From JAJDXO01 sp965221855 (GTDB taxonomy: Bacteria > Pseudomonadota > Alphaproteobacteria > Rhodospirillales > UBA2165): a stretch of DNA of 64,000 bases. Every line of letters begins with the position of its first letter. The stretch's first letter is position 1. The stretch is taken from positions 372,001-436,000 of the forward strand of contig CBDCSV010000007.1 in NCBI GenBank assembly GCA_965221855.1, in the 5' to 3' direction. A program made the translations under genes and the position numbers. Shown here in pieces: positions 32,008 to 40,883 of the stretch. The notes below the pieces were generated by a model. That model searched no databases, had not been told where the DNA came from, and saw nothing but the letters and a program-made list of their open reading frames with translations.

Positions 32008-33484
32008 CGCCCAGATCGGCTTCGTCGGCCTTTTTGCCATGTTCGGGCTGCTGTTCCTGCGCATGCCCGTGGCGCTGTCGATGATGGTGGTCGGGTTCCT
32101 CGGCGCCTGGGCCATCGAGGGGCCCCATCGGGCTTTCATCTACCTCAGTACGGAGACATTCGACATCGCGACGTTTCAAACGTTGTCGATCGTCCCGATG
32201 TTCATTCTGATGGGTAATCTGGCCGGAATATCGGGCATGAGCCGCGACCTCTATCGCGCCGCCTATGCATGGTTCGGACATTTTCGGGGCGGCCTTGCAT
32301 CGGCCACCATATTGGGGTGCGCCGGATTTGCCGCGGTGAGCGGGTCGTCGGTCGCCGGCGCGGTCACCATGGGCCGCGTGGCCCTGCCGGAGATGGAGCG
32401 CTACAAATACAGCCCGAGCCTGGCGACGGGCAGCGTCGCCGCCGGCGGCACGCTGGGGATCCTGATCCCCCCGTCAACCGGGATGATCATCTACGCCATT
32501 CTGACGGAGACCTCCATCGGCGAGCTGTTCGTCGCCGGCGTACTCCCGGGCATATTGCTGACGGGGCTTTTTCTTGTCGCAATCGCAATCGTCACCCGGC
32601 TGAACCCGGCCGCCGGCCCGGCGGGCGCCAAGTCCTCCTGGCACGAGCGGTTCACCTCTCTCTATGGGGCCTTCGCCCTCATCGGCATCGTCATCGTTAC
32701 GATCGGCGGAATCTACGCCGGTCTGTTCACGCCGGTCGAAGCGGCGGGGATCGGCGCCTTCATCACGTTCCTTGTCGCGCTGGCCAAGGGGGCGATAAGC
32801 GCGATTCAAGGGCCGATGCCGGCCGCCGTCGGCGCGGCCGCCAGCGCCGATACCGCATCGCCGGCCTATGTGCTGCGCGCGGCCGTCGACAGCTTGAAAT
32901 TGCGTCAGACCGTCCTCCATACGCTGCGCACCACCGCCACGGTCTTCATGATCCTGATCGGCGCGCATGTCTTCATTCCGTTCATGGCGCTCTCGGGCGT
33001 GCCGGAAATCATCGTCGGCTTCCTGACCGGCCTCGATGTCGGCAAGATCGGCATCATCATCATCATTCTGCTGACCTACGTCGCCCTCGGGACCTTCCTC
33101 GAAGGCCTGGCGATGCTGGTTCTCACCCTGCCGATCGTATTCCCGCTGATCCAGGAACTCGGCATGGGATTGATCTGGTTCGGCGTGGTCATCGTGATCG
33201 TGCTGGAGATGGGCCTGATCTCGCCCCCGGTCGGCGTGAACGTGTTCATCGTGAAGGGCATTGCGCCGCATGTCCCGATGACGACGATTTTCGCGGGCAT
33301 CTGGCCGTTCTGGTTCGCCATGGGAATTTGCCTCGCCATCCTCGTGGCGTTTCCGGTGATCGCGACGCAGTTGCCGTGCATGGCCTTCGACGGATTGAGT
33401 CTTGGGGAATGTTGGGAGGCCGCGCCCTCGGTGCTCGACCCGCCGCCCGAGGATCTTGGCCCCGACCTCGGTCCTCCCGAATAG
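31994..33484 (+). CDS. TRAP transporter large permease (DctM family)
   Basis: The 496-residue permease has about 12 hydrophobic segments. Family marks are SIVPMFILMGNLAGISGMSRD, ASATILGCAGFAAVSGSSVA, GTLGILIPPSTGMIIYAI and the late EMGLISPPVGVNVFIVKGIA (all given in part). A polar stretch near residues 265-295 and a Pro/Asp-rich tail (SVLDPPPEDLGPDLGPPE) make it longer than many DctM proteins. ATG 31994 was preferred over GTG 31982, which overlaps the ggtggag ribosome-binding site. Confidence 0.93.
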   Translation: MELSDAQIGFVGLFAMFGLLFLRMPVALSMMVVGFLGAWAIEGPHRAFIYLSTETFDIATFQTLSIVPMFILMGNLAGISGMSRDLYRAAYAWFGHFRGGLASATILGCAGFAAVSGSSVAGAVTMGRVALPEMERYKYSPSLATGSVAAGGTLGILIPPSTGMIIYAILTETSIGELFVAGVLPGILLTGLFLVAIAIVTRLNPAAGPAGAKSSWHERFTSLYGAFALIGIVIVTIGGIYAGLFTPVEAAGIGAFITFLVALAKGAISAIQGPMPAAVGAAASADTASPAYVLRAAVDSLKLRQTVLHTLRTTATVFMILIGAHVFIPFMALSGVPEIIVGFLTGLDVGKIGIIIIILLTYVALGTFLEGLAMLVLTLPIVFPLIQELGMGLIWFGVVIVIVLEMGLISPPVGVNVFIVKGIAPHVPMTTIFAGIWPFWFAMGICLAILVAFPVIATQLPCMAFDGLSLGECWEAAPSVLDPPPEDLGPDLGPPE

Positions 33485-33497
33485 GGGCGGTCGGGCG

Positions 33498-34115
33498 ATG
33501 ATGATCCTGATCGGCCGCTACCTCTCGCCCTTCGTCCGCCGCGTGGCGACGACGATGCATCTCTATGAACTGCCCTTCGAGCACCGGCCGTTCGCCGTCG
33601 TAGGGGACGACCGGCCGAAAATTCGCGACGCCAACCCCTTGACCCGCGTTCCCGCGCTGATCCTGGATGACGGCGAGACCCTTATCGACAGCGGCGCCAT
33701 CCTCGACTATCTGGATGAGCGGGTCGGCCCGGAGCGGGCGTTGACCCCGGCGTCTGGAGACGAACGCAGGCGGGTTCTGAAACTCATGGCCGTGGCCGAG
33801 GGCGCGGTCGAGAAGGCCATTCTGGTTTCGTACGAGAAACGGTATCGCCCCGAGGAAATGCGGCATCCGCCGTGGGTCGAGATGATCTCCGAGCAGAGCC
33901 GCAGCGGTTTCCAGTGGCTGGAGGTTGAGGCCGGCTCGCCCTGGCTGGGCGGCTCCCGGCTTACCCAGGCGGACCTGACCGCCGCATCGGCCTATGAGTT
34001 CGTGCGCATCGCCGCGCCGGAACTGTTCGCTACCTTCGAAACGCCGAAGCTCGAGGCCCTGAGCCGGGAACTCGGCAAATTGGAAGCGTTCCGCAAGACC
34101 GCGCCGCCGGCTTGA
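33498..34115 (+). CDS. Glutathione S-transferase family protein (GST 1)
   Basis: A 205-residue GST. The N-terminal thioredoxin-like domain includes LIGRYLSPFVRRVATTMHLY, the cis-Pro segment RVPALILDDGETLIDSGAILDYLDE (in part), and a C-terminal helical domain with LTQADLTAASAYEF. It lies 13 bp after dctM and is probably co-transcribed with the TRAP genes. Substrate unknown. It belongs to a different subgroup from the two longer GSTs at 41954 and 46866. Confidence 0.87.
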   Translation: MMILIGRYLSPFVRRVATTMHLYELPFEHRPFAVVGDDRPKIRDANPLTRVPALILDDGETLIDSGAILDYLDERVGPERALTPASGDERRRVLKLMAVAEGAVEKAILVSYEKRYRPEEMRHPPWVEMISEQSRSGFQWLEVEAGSPWLGGSRLTQADLTAASAYEFVRIAAPELFATFETPKLEALSRELGKLEAFRKTAPPA

Positions 34116-34121
34116 GCGCGC

Positions 34122-34141
34122 GGTCCGGCGGGATCCGGACC
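34122..34141. terminator. Possible bidirectional terminator hairpin
   Basis: A perfect GGTCCGG/CCGGACC stem with a 6-nt loop lies in the gap between convergent genes (GST 1 and the BNR protein). No T-run follows, so the call is tentative. Confidence 0.35.
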
Positions 34142-34173
34142 CCGGCTAAATCATCGGATAGCGTTCGTGCGGG

Positions 34174-35226
34174 CTACGCGCAGGCGATGGCCCAGACACC
34201 CTTGATCCGTTCCGGGAGGCGGCGCGTGAGCCAGGTCTTCCCGCCGTCCTCGGTGCCGGCCACCTGACCCAGCCGTGTGGCGCACCACACTCGTTCATTG
34301 CTGCTGGGACTCGGGGCCAGCGTCATCAGGGTGCTGTCCATTTCCACGCCGCGATCGAAGCGCTGCCAGCTTTCGCAGAGATCCTCGCTGCGGTAGAGCG
34401 AGCCGGAATCACCGTCGAACTCGCTGCTGAACGCGCCCAGGACGACGCGGCCGTCCTGCGGCGACACGCGCAGGTCGCGGGAATAGGTGAGGGGAGAGAA
34501 CCGGCCGATGCCGACATCCTCCCAGCTCTCGCCGCGGTCGGCGCTGCGGAACAGTCCCATGCGGCAGGCGAGGAACAGGGTGCCGGGCCGCTCCCGGCTG
34601 ATCGCGAGGGCGTGACAGTCCATCATGCCTTCGTAATCGGCATCGCTGACGAGGTTGCTCTTGTACCGGTCGTCTTCGGCGAAGGCGAGCAGTCCCGGGT
34701 TGCAGGACGACCAGTTGCGGCCGTCGTCGAGGCTGCGGATGACCCCGCCGATCTCGAGCGCCGCATACATCTCGCTCGGTTCCGAAGGATCGAGGACCAC
34801 GCGGGTTATGCGGGAGGGGAAGTCCCCGTCACAGGTCCCCTCGGGCAGGAATGTGGGCAGCGCCCGCCAGGTCGCGCCGCCATCGACGCTGCGGTGCAGA
34901 CCGGCATCGATCGTTCCCGCCAGCAATACGTCGGAATCCGCCGGGTGCACCGTCACCGACCATGTGATGCCCATGTCGTCGAGCCCCAGGGATTTCCACG
35001 TTTCGCCGCCGTCACGGCTGCGATAGGGGCCCGTTTGCGTCGCCGCGTAGACCGTATCCGGGTTGGACGGATCGACGGTCAGCGCGCGTATCTCCGGCCG
35101 CGGCGGGAGGCCGCGGGTGAGCCGCTGCCAGCTTTCGCCCTCATCGGTGCTGCGAAACAGCCCGAAGTCCGTCTCGCTGTTGTCGGGGGCCCAGGGGCCG
35201 GCGCCGACGTAAATCTGCCCTGCCAT
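34174..35226 (-). CDS. BNR/Asp-box beta-propeller protein (sialidase/sortilin-like fold)
   Basis: The 350-residue protein is made of seven Asp-box repeats of the type S-x-D-x-G-x-(T/S)-W: FRSTDEGESW, YRSRDGGETW, HRSVDGGATW, IRSLDDGRNW, FRSADRGESW, YRSEDLCESW and GTEDGGKTW. This predicts a propeller like sortilin/WD40-type 'glycosyl hydrolase BNR' proteins. No catalytic residues of a true sialidase and no signal peptide are apparent, so enzymatic function is doubtful. Start M at 35226 (MAGQIYVGAG); an upstream in-frame M at 35250 is possible. Confidence 0.8.
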   Translation of the reverse strand: MAGQIYVGAGPWAPDNSETDFGLFRSTDEGESWQRLTRGLPPRPEIRALTVDPSNPDTVYAATQTGPYRSRDGGETWKSLGLDDMGITWSVTVHPADSDVLLAGTIDAGLHRSVDGGATWRALPTFLPEGTCDGDFPSRITRVVLDPSEPSEMYAALEIGGVIRSLDDGRNWSSCNPGLLAFAEDDRYKSNLVSDADYEGMMDCHALAISRERPGTLFLACRMGLFRSADRGESWEDVGIGRFSPLTYSRDLRVSPQDGRVVLGAFSSEFDGDSGSLYRSEDLCESWQRFDRGVEMDSTLMTLAPSPSSNERVWCATRLGQVAGTEDGGKTWLTRRLPERIKGVWAIACA

Positions 35227-35342
35227 TTCGCGTTCCCATCGCGCCTGCAATGGCCGATTATGCGCTTTGTCCGAAATGAATCAAATCGGCGGCGCCAAAT
35301 CACGGAAAAAGCGCCGCAATCGAAACAGGGGACCAGCAAATC

Positions 35343-35738
35343 ATGGCCAAGGTGATCCATTCGATGATCCGGGTGATGGACGAAGAGCGATCGCTCGATT
35401 TCTACAAAAAGGCTTTCGGCCTCGATATCGCCGATCGTTTCGAGTTCGACGATTTCACGCTTGTCTATCTTCGGAATGCCGAGGCTGATTTCGAGGTCGA
35501 GTTCACGGTGAATCACGGGCGGTCCGAACCCTATTCCCATGGGTCGGGATACGGCCATCTGGGGGTCGCGGTGGAAAACGTCGACCAAGAGCACGCCCGT
35601 TTCAAAAGCCTCGGATTCGAGCCGACGGAGGTCAAGGAGTTCCATCGGGACGGATCGCTCATGGCGAAATTCTTCTTCGTCCAGGATCCCGACGGCTACA
35701 AGATCGAGGTGCTTCAGACCCACGGGCGGTATCGGTAA
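35343..35738 (+). CDS. gloA: Glyoxalase I (lactoylglutathione lyase) family protein
   Basis: A 131-residue vicinal-oxygen-chelate protein. His in VIHSMIRVMD (residue 6), Glu in DFEVEFTVNH, His in GYGHLGVAVE and Glu in DGYKIEVLQ occupy the four metal-ligand positions of glyoxalase I. It should convert the methylglyoxal-glutathione hemithioacetal to S-lactoylglutathione, consistent with the glutathione-dependent genes nearby. Confidence 0.88.
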   Translation: MAKVIHSMIRVMDEERSLDFYKKAFGLDIADRFEFDDFTLVYLRNAEADFEVEFTVNHGRSEPYSHGSGYGHLGVAVENVDQEHARFKSLGFEPTEVKEFHRDGSLMAKFFFVQDPDGYKIEVLQTHGRYR

Positions 35739-35824
35739 CCGCTGCCGGCACCGGCCCCTGTCGAAGTCTGGGGGTGTGCCTTTTCGATTGCCTGGAATAT
35801 GTCAGGCCGAAGCCCAACTCCCGG

Positions 35825-35857
35825 GCCGCTTGCCGGACCCAATTCGGGTCGAGCGGC
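35825..35857. terminator. Possible terminator structure between gloA and tetR
   Basis: GACCC-AATTC-GGGTC (35836-35850) is nested inside GCCGCT/AGCGGC (35825-35830 and 35852-35857). An AAAATTTTTT run follows at 35868-35877, which would serve both strands between convergent genes. The 5-nt bulge weakens the structure. Confidence 0.4.
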
Positions 35858-35908
35858 AAAGGGCGTCAAAATTTTTTAGTCGTTACTATTGTATTTTCGG
35901 CCGGAGGG

Positions 35909-36532
35909 TTAAGCCGATGCCGGGATCAACAGGTCCAGATAGTTTTCGGCTAGCGCCAGAATCTCTTTGCGGCTATCCCCTATGCGTGCACGGGCAACAA
36001 GACCGTGTGTGATCGAGACAACCATTTTCGCGAAGCTGGTCGCTTCGGGCATTTTCGGAAGCCGGCCTGCTTTCTGCTCGGCGCCGACCCGTTCCGCCAC
36101 CAGGGCGACCCGCGCGGCGTAGGCGCGTGACATCCAGGCCCGAACCGCGGGATCGCCGGCGGCCATTTCCGTCGCCACGCTGACAAGCAGGCATCCCCGC
36201 GGCCTTTTGGGCGTTGTGGCGCATTGTATGGTCTTGCCGAACAACGCCTTGACCGCTTCACGGAAGTCGGGCTCGTCGAGAAACGCATCGGTAGGAATAT
36301 GGCCAATGGTCTCGGCGTAACGGTCGAGACTTTGCATGAACAGCTCGTGCTTGTTCCCGAATGCCGCATACAGGCTTGGCGGTTTGATACCCATCTGCTG
36401 CGTGAGATCGTCCACCGACGTGGCCTCGTAGCCCTTCGCCCAAAAGATCTGAATGGCGCTATCGAGCCCCGCCTCGCGGTCGAATGAACGGGGCCGGCCG
36501 CGGCGCTTTTCGGGTGAAGCGGTAATTTTCAT
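35909..36532 (-). CDS. TetR family transcriptional regulator
   Basis: The 207-residue repressor has an N-terminal helix-turn-helix: RGRPRSFDREAGLDSAIQIF then YEATSVDDLTQQMGIKPPSLYAAFGNKHELF (in part), the classic TetR pattern. The C-terminal ligand domain is of the TetR_C type seen in AcrR/NemR-like proteins. The ATG at 36532 (MKITASPEKRR) sits inside one of two similar operators, implying autorepression; GTG 36541 and TTG 36547 are in-frame alternatives. It is divergent from the TRAP-nitrilase cluster. Confidence 0.92.
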   Translation of the reverse strand: MKITASPEKRRGRPRSFDREAGLDSAIQIFWAKGYEATSVDDLTQQMGIKPPSLYAAFGNKHELFMQSLDRYAETIGHIPTDAFLDEPDFREAVKALFGKTIQCATTPKRPRGCLLVSVATEMAAGDPAVRAWMSRAYAARVALVAERVGAEQKAGRLPKMPEATSFAKMVVSITHGLVARARIGDSRKEILALAENYLDLLIPASA

Positions 36533-36544
36533 AGTAATCACTAG
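36531..36544. promoter_or_regulatory. TetR operator copy 1 (over the tetR start codon)
   Basis: ATAGTAATCACTAG closely resembles the palindrome at 36577-36592 (shared ATAGT-A/T-TCACTA) and overlaps the tetR ATG. The arms form the imperfect inverted repeat TAGT/ACTA. Confidence 0.6.
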
Positions 36545-36551
36545 CAAATTG

Positions 36552-36592
36552 TTGACGTCAAAATTTGGCTCTTTATTATAGTATTCACTATA
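36552..36592 (+). promoter_or_regulatory. Predicted TRAP-nitrilase promoter with TetR operator copy 2 over the -10
   Basis: TTGACG (36552-36557) and TATTAT (36574-36579) are spaced by 16 bp. The palindrome TATAGTATTCACTATA (36577-36592, perfect 6-bp arms) overlaps the -10. The -35 is itself part of TTGACGTCAA. Together with copy 1, whose centre lies 47 bp away, this is a textbook TetR-repressed divergent promoter; the binding itself is inferred. Confidence 0.68.
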
Positions 36593-36684
36593 AAAATCAA
36601 CCTTGGATCACAACGATGTCTCAATGTCCACCTGATAAGAGTGAGACGAGGCTGGTCCTAGAGATGGTGAAGGGAAGGCTCACG

Positions 36685-37767
36685 ATGACACGTAGTTTCA
36701 AAACATTGCTTACGACCACCGCCATGGCGGCCACAGTGGCCCTGGCGAGTGGCAACGCCCATGCGCAGAAGTCAATCAACGTCACCTTTATCTCTGGATT
36801 GCCACCGGTCACGACGGTGGTCGGCGCGGCGATACAGACGTTCGCGCCCACCATAGACAAGACTCTCGCGAAAACAGGGAAGTACAAAATCAACTGGAAT
36901 CTCGCCCACAGCGGCCAGGTGGTGAAGGCGCGCGGCGAACTCGAAGGTATCGAATCAGGCCTCGGTGATGTCGGGATTGTCGTAACCGCCTTCCATGCCG
37001 ACAAGGCGCCGCTCTACGAAATTTCCTACAAGACGCCCTTTACCACCCAGGACCTGGATTTGGTTGCCCGCACGGTGAAGCGGCTCCAGGACCAGTTCCC
37101 CGAATTCCAGGCAGGCTGGAAAAGGTTCAATCAAATGAACCTGCATCCCACGGGGACGGTCGAGAACTATGTCATCATCTCGGCAAAGCCGATCAAGACG
37201 TTGGATGACATCAAGGGCCGCAAGATCGGCGCCGCCGGACCGAACCTTCCCTGGGTTCTCGCCCTTGGCGCTGCCGGCGTACAGACCAATGTCGGCGGTG
37301 CCTACAATAGTCTGTCGACGGGTATCTTCGACAACATGCTGGCCTGGAAGCAGGCCATGGGGGCGTTCAAGCTGTGCGAGCCGGCGCCCTACATGATCGA
37401 TCCCCAGCTCGGCGCGGTTCAGACCGGGGGCATTAACGTAAACCTGGATTTCTTCGACGGCCTCCCTGCCGAGGTGCGCGCGGCATTCATCTCGGCGGCG
37501 GAAACCTGGCATGCGGACAACGTCAAACGCGTCACCCAAGGCGCGGCCAAGGGACTAGGCCGCTGCAAGAAGCAGTTCAATGCGCAGACCTCAATGATGA
37601 GCGCTGAAGATCGCGCCAAATGGGCAATGATGATGCCCAACTTTGCCAAGAAATGGGCCGCGGACCTGGACAAGAAGAAGCTGCCCGGAACCAAGGTCCT
37701 CACCACCTACATGGACACCATGCGTGCGGCCAACCAACCCATTCTGCGCCACTGGGACCGGGAGTAG
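36685..37767 (+). CDS. TRAP transporter substrate-binding protein (DctP family)
   Basis: The 360-residue protein has a signal peptide (MTRSFKTLLTTTAMAATVALA, cleavage near AHA-QKSINV) and a DctP fold. It carries LDDIKGRKIGAAGPNLPW at the hinge region, where most DctP proteins have a substrate Arg; here the aligned segment reads GRKIGAAGP, so the ligand may not be a simple carboxylate. ATG 36685 was chosen because aagggaagg precedes it and the signal peptide begins there. First gene of the TetR-controlled cluster. Confidence 0.9.
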   Translation: MTRSFKTLLTTTAMAATVALASGNAHAQKSINVTFISGLPPVTTVVGAAIQTFAPTIDKTLAKTGKYKINWNLAHSGQVVKARGELEGIESGLGDVGIVVTAFHADKAPLYEISYKTPFTTQDLDLVARTVKRLQDQFPEFQAGWKRFNQMNLHPTGTVENYVIISAKPIKTLDDIKGRKIGAAGPNLPWVLALGAAGVQTNVGGAYNSLSTGIFDNMLAWKQAMGAFKLCEPAPYMIDPQLGAVQTGGINVNLDFFDGLPAEVRAAFISAAETWHADNVKRVTQGAAKGLGRCKKQFNAQTSMMSAEDRAKWAMMMPNFAKKWAADLDKKKLPGTKVLTTYMDTMRAANQPILRHWDRE

Positions 37768-37831
37768 CCGCCGGCGGTCGAGGTTGGTAACGGATCGAAA
37801 CAGGGGGGTGCAGGATGCTCCCGGGTGACAA

Positions 37832-38425
37832 ATGACCGCCATTGGTTCGGGATTGGTGACCCTCTACAAACTCTTTGCCCGGTTTGTACGATTCCTCAGC
37901 GGCCTGGCTTCGGTCTGGATCTTCGTGATCATGGTGCTGGTCACACTCGACATTATCCTGCGTTTTGTCTTCGGGGCGCCGCTCAGCGGCGTCACCGAAA
38001 TCGTCCAGATCTCGATCGTCATCATCCTGTTCATGCAGGTGACTCATGCGCTCAAGGTTGGCCGCATCACCCGCTCGGATGCCCTTTTCACCAAGATCCT
38101 GGAGAGATTTCCGAAATTCGGTAACGCCATGGGGGCGGTATTCAGCCTTGCCGGCTTCGCCCTCATGGGGGCGATCGTCCTCCAGGGCTGGCCGAAATGG
38201 CTCCAGGCATTGGACCGCGGATACTTTGTCGGCAATACCGGGGTGTTCACGTTTCCGGAGTGGCCGCAGCGCCTCATGATCGTCATCGGCTGCGCGGCGA
38301 TGGCGATCCAGTTCCTGGTCATGGCCATCGACCACCTCCGCGTCATGACGGGCAAGGAGCCCCTCGACTCCGAGGAACCGGTCGACTTGGAGGCCGAAAC
38401 GGCCGAGCGGCGGGACACGCCATGA
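37832..38425 (+). CDS. TRAP transporter small permease (DctQ family)
   Basis: A 197-residue membrane protein with four hydrophobic segments and the DctQ-type region VTLDIILRFVFGAPLSGVTE near residues 37-56. The C-terminal tail is acidic (SEEPVDLEAETAERRD). Its stop overlaps the next start as ATGA. Confidence 0.9.
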   Translation: MTAIGSGLVTLYKLFARFVRFLSGLASVWIFVIMVLVTLDIILRFVFGAPLSGVTEIVQISIVIILFMQVTHALKVGRITRSDALFTKILERFPKFGNAMGAVFSLAGFALMGAIVLQGWPKWLQALDRGYFVGNTGVFTFPEWPQRLMIVIGCAAMAIQFLVMAIDHLRVMTGKEPLDSEEPVDLEAETAERRDTP

Positions 38426-39765
38426 CCGGTCTGGAAATTGGACTGATCTCGGTCGTGGCCATGCTTGTCCTGATCTATATCGGTATGCATGTGCCGGTGG
38501 TGCTGGCGTTGGTTTCGTTCGTCGGCGTGTGGGTTCTCAAGGGTAACGTAAACGTCGCGACCAGCCTCCTTTGGATTTCGGCATCGAAGACGGTGAACGA
38601 GTTCCTGTTCGGCGTCATCCCGCTGTTTGTCCTAATGGGCTTGCTCACAAGCGCCGCCGGCATGGGGAAGGATACTTATCAGGTCGCACATTACTTCGTC
38701 CGCCGGATTCGCGGCGGGCTCGGGATGGCGACCGTGGTCGCGAACGCCATCTTTGCGGCGATTACCGGCGTCTCGATTGCCTCCGCGACCGTTTTCTCGC
38801 GGATCGCCGTGCCCGAAATGCTGCGGTTCGACTACAACAAGCGGTTCGCGGTCGGCACGGTTGCCGGATCCTCCGTGCTCGGCATGCTGATCCCGCCCTC
38901 GGTTCTGCTGATCATCTACGCCCTGATCGCGGAACAGTCCGTCGGCGACATGTTCATAGCAGGCGTCGGCCCCGGACTGTTGCTCACGGCTGCTTACTGC
39001 GGACTGATACTGTTCATGGCCTATGTCTTGCCGACAAGGGTCCTCAATCCCGCTGGGATTGCCAGGCTCGGCGAAAGAACTTCAGGCGATGAGGAGGAGC
39101 TTTCGTTTCGGGACGTGATCCTCAAGCTATTCCCGATCGTCGTCCTCGTTCTGGTCGTTCTTGGCGGCATCTATGCGGGTCTCTACACGCCAACCGAGGC
39201 CGGTGCCGCCGGGGCATTTGTCGCGCTGCTATTCGCCCTCTGGCGTCGGGTGCTGACACCGCGCCGAATGTGGAACATTCTCGTCGAAACCGGAGACATT
39301 ACGGCGACCCTCCTGTTCCTGCTGGTCGCCGCCCACATGTACAGCAGCATGCTCGGCGTCTCGGGCCTTCCAACCCAACTCGGAAACTGGGTCAGCGAAT
39401 TGAATGCCAGTCTCGCCATGCTGTTGCTGATCTATGTGATCATCATCTTGATTCTCGGCACGATTATCGACTCCGGGTCGATCATCCTGATCATGGTGCC
39501 GCTGTTTCTGACCATCCTGGCGCCCTACGACATCAATCTGGTGTGGTTCGGGATTGTGACGATCATTGCGGTCGAGATCGGCCTGCTGACGCCACCGCTC
39601 GGCCTTGCGGTCTACGTCATCAAATCGACGCTCCAGAATGAGAACTTCTCTCTCGCCGACATCTTCATCGGTGCGGCGCCCTACGCGGTGACGATGCTGA
39701 TCATATTGTTTCTCGTGCTGCTGTTTCCCGATATCAGTCTCTTTTTCGTCGAACTGAAACGGTAG
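38422..39765 (+). CDS. TRAP transporter large permease (DctM family)
   Basis: The 447-residue permease has about 12 hydrophobic segments with GVIPLFVLMGLLTSAAGMGKD, ANAIFAAITGVSIASATVFS, SSVLGMLIPPSVLLIIYALI and VEIGLLTPPLGLAVYVIKS (each in part). Family-typical length. Forms the membrane transporter with the preceding two genes. Confidence 0.93.
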   Translation: MTGLEIGLISVVAMLVLIYIGMHVPVVLALVSFVGVWVLKGNVNVATSLLWISASKTVNEFLFGVIPLFVLMGLLTSAAGMGKDTYQVAHYFVRRIRGGLGMATVVANAIFAAITGVSIASATVFSRIAVPEMLRFDYNKRFAVGTVAGSSVLGMLIPPSVLLIIYALIAEQSVGDMFIAGVGPGLLLTAAYCGLILFMAYVLPTRVLNPAGIARLGERTSGDEEELSFRDVILKLFPIVVLVLVVLGGIYAGLYTPTEAGAAGAFVALLFALWRRVLTPRRMWNILVETGDITATLLFLLVAAHMYSSMLGVSGLPTQLGNWVSELNASLAMLLLIYVIIILILGTIIDSGSIILIMVPLFLTILAPYDINLVWFGIVTIIAVEIGLLTPPLGLAVYVIKSTLQNENFSLADIFIGAAPYAVTMLIILFLVLLFPDISLFFVELKR

Positions 39766-39811
39766 GGGAACTGCCGGACTGTCCGCGAATTCAAAACTGG
39801 AGAATGTGGCT

Positions 39812-40816
39812 ATGGGCGAGGTTAAGAAAGCGGTTCAATTTGCCCGAACCGGAAACCCTGCTGATGTGCTTGAAGTTGTTGATATGGAAACCGCGCCGGT
39901 GGGTCCGGGCGATGTGCTGATCGATATCGAGGCCGCGGCCATCAATCCGCCCCATATTCTGACCATCCAGGGAGGCTACGGGGTTCAACCGGATCTGCCG
40001 GCGGTGCCTGGCGGTGAAGGGGCCGGTACGGCCGCCGAGGTCGGCAAGGACGTCGACAACGTGCGGGTGGGGGAGCGGGTGATGATTCCCCTGAACTCCG
40101 GGGGCTGCTGGCGTCAACAAATCGTCGTGCCGGCGAATAGGATCACGGTCAAATTTCCCGCCGACTGCGACCCCGTGCAGGTCTCCATGCTAATGGCCAA
40201 CCCGCCGGCTGCCTGGCAGCTCCTCAAAACGGTGGTTGATCTTGAGCCCGGGGATTGGGTTATCCAGAACGCCGCCAACTCCGGGGTCGGGAACTATCTG
40301 ATGCAACTCGCCAATATCTATGGCTACCGCACGGTGAACGTTGTGCGCCGAGAGGGGCTTGAAAAACAAATCGCGGACTCGAATGGCGATATCTGCATGG
40401 TCGACGGTCCCGATCTCGGCGACCGCGTAAAGGAGGCCACCGGCGGTGCCGACATCAAACTCGGCGTCGATGCGGTCGCCGGCGATGCGACCCAGCGGCT
40501 TGCGGACTGCCTGGCGGAGAACGGCGTCATCGTCACCTATGGGCTCCTGTCCGGCGATCCATGCGTCTTATCGGCAGGCGACATCATCTTCCGAAATCTA
40601 CGCCATCAGGGCATCTGGACCGCCAAGTGGCTGCAGGGCCGGGGATCTACACCCGAATCGAGATCCGCCGTTTACAACGAACTTCGCGACTATGTCCTGG
40701 AGGGCCGGATGTTTGCGAATATCGAGGCAACCTACCCGCTCGCGGAGATCGAGGAGGCGGTTACCCACGCCATGACCCACCGCGACGGCAAGGTGCTGGT
40801 TCTCCCCAACGCTTAG
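39812..40816 (+). CDS. Zinc-independent MDR oxidoreductase (quinone oxidoreductase / enoyl-thioester reductase-like)
   Basis: The 334-residue medium-chain reductase has an N-terminal GroES-like domain (GPGDVLIDIEAAAINPPHILTIQG in part, then GGEGAGTAAEVG). The NADPH-binding Rossmann part contains NAANSGVGNYLMQLA, close to the NSGVG motif of mitochondrial-type enoyl reductases (MECR). No structural or catalytic zinc ligands are seen. It probably reduces an alpha,beta-unsaturated acyl or carbonyl compound. ATG 39812 has ggag 9 nt upstream. It lies between the transporter and the nitrilase. Confidence 0.85.
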   Translation: MGEVKKAVQFARTGNPADVLEVVDMETAPVGPGDVLIDIEAAAINPPHILTIQGGYGVQPDLPAVPGGEGAGTAAEVGKDVDNVRVGERVMIPLNSGGCWRQQIVVPANRITVKFPADCDPVQVSMLMANPPAAWQLLKTVVDLEPGDWVIQNAANSGVGNYLMQLANIYGYRTVNVVRREGLEKQIADSNGDICMVDGPDLGDRVKEATGGADIKLGVDAVAGDATQRLADCLAENGVIVTYGLLSGDPCVLSAGDIIFRNLRHQGIWTAKWLQGRGSTPESRSAVYNELRDYVLEGRMFANIEATYPLAEIEEAVTHAMTHRDGKVLVLPNA

Positions 40817-40883
40817 GTACTCGCCAAATCTCTATTTCAGGATCCATTGCGCGGCTCAAATCTCTGTCCATGAGGATCGTCAA

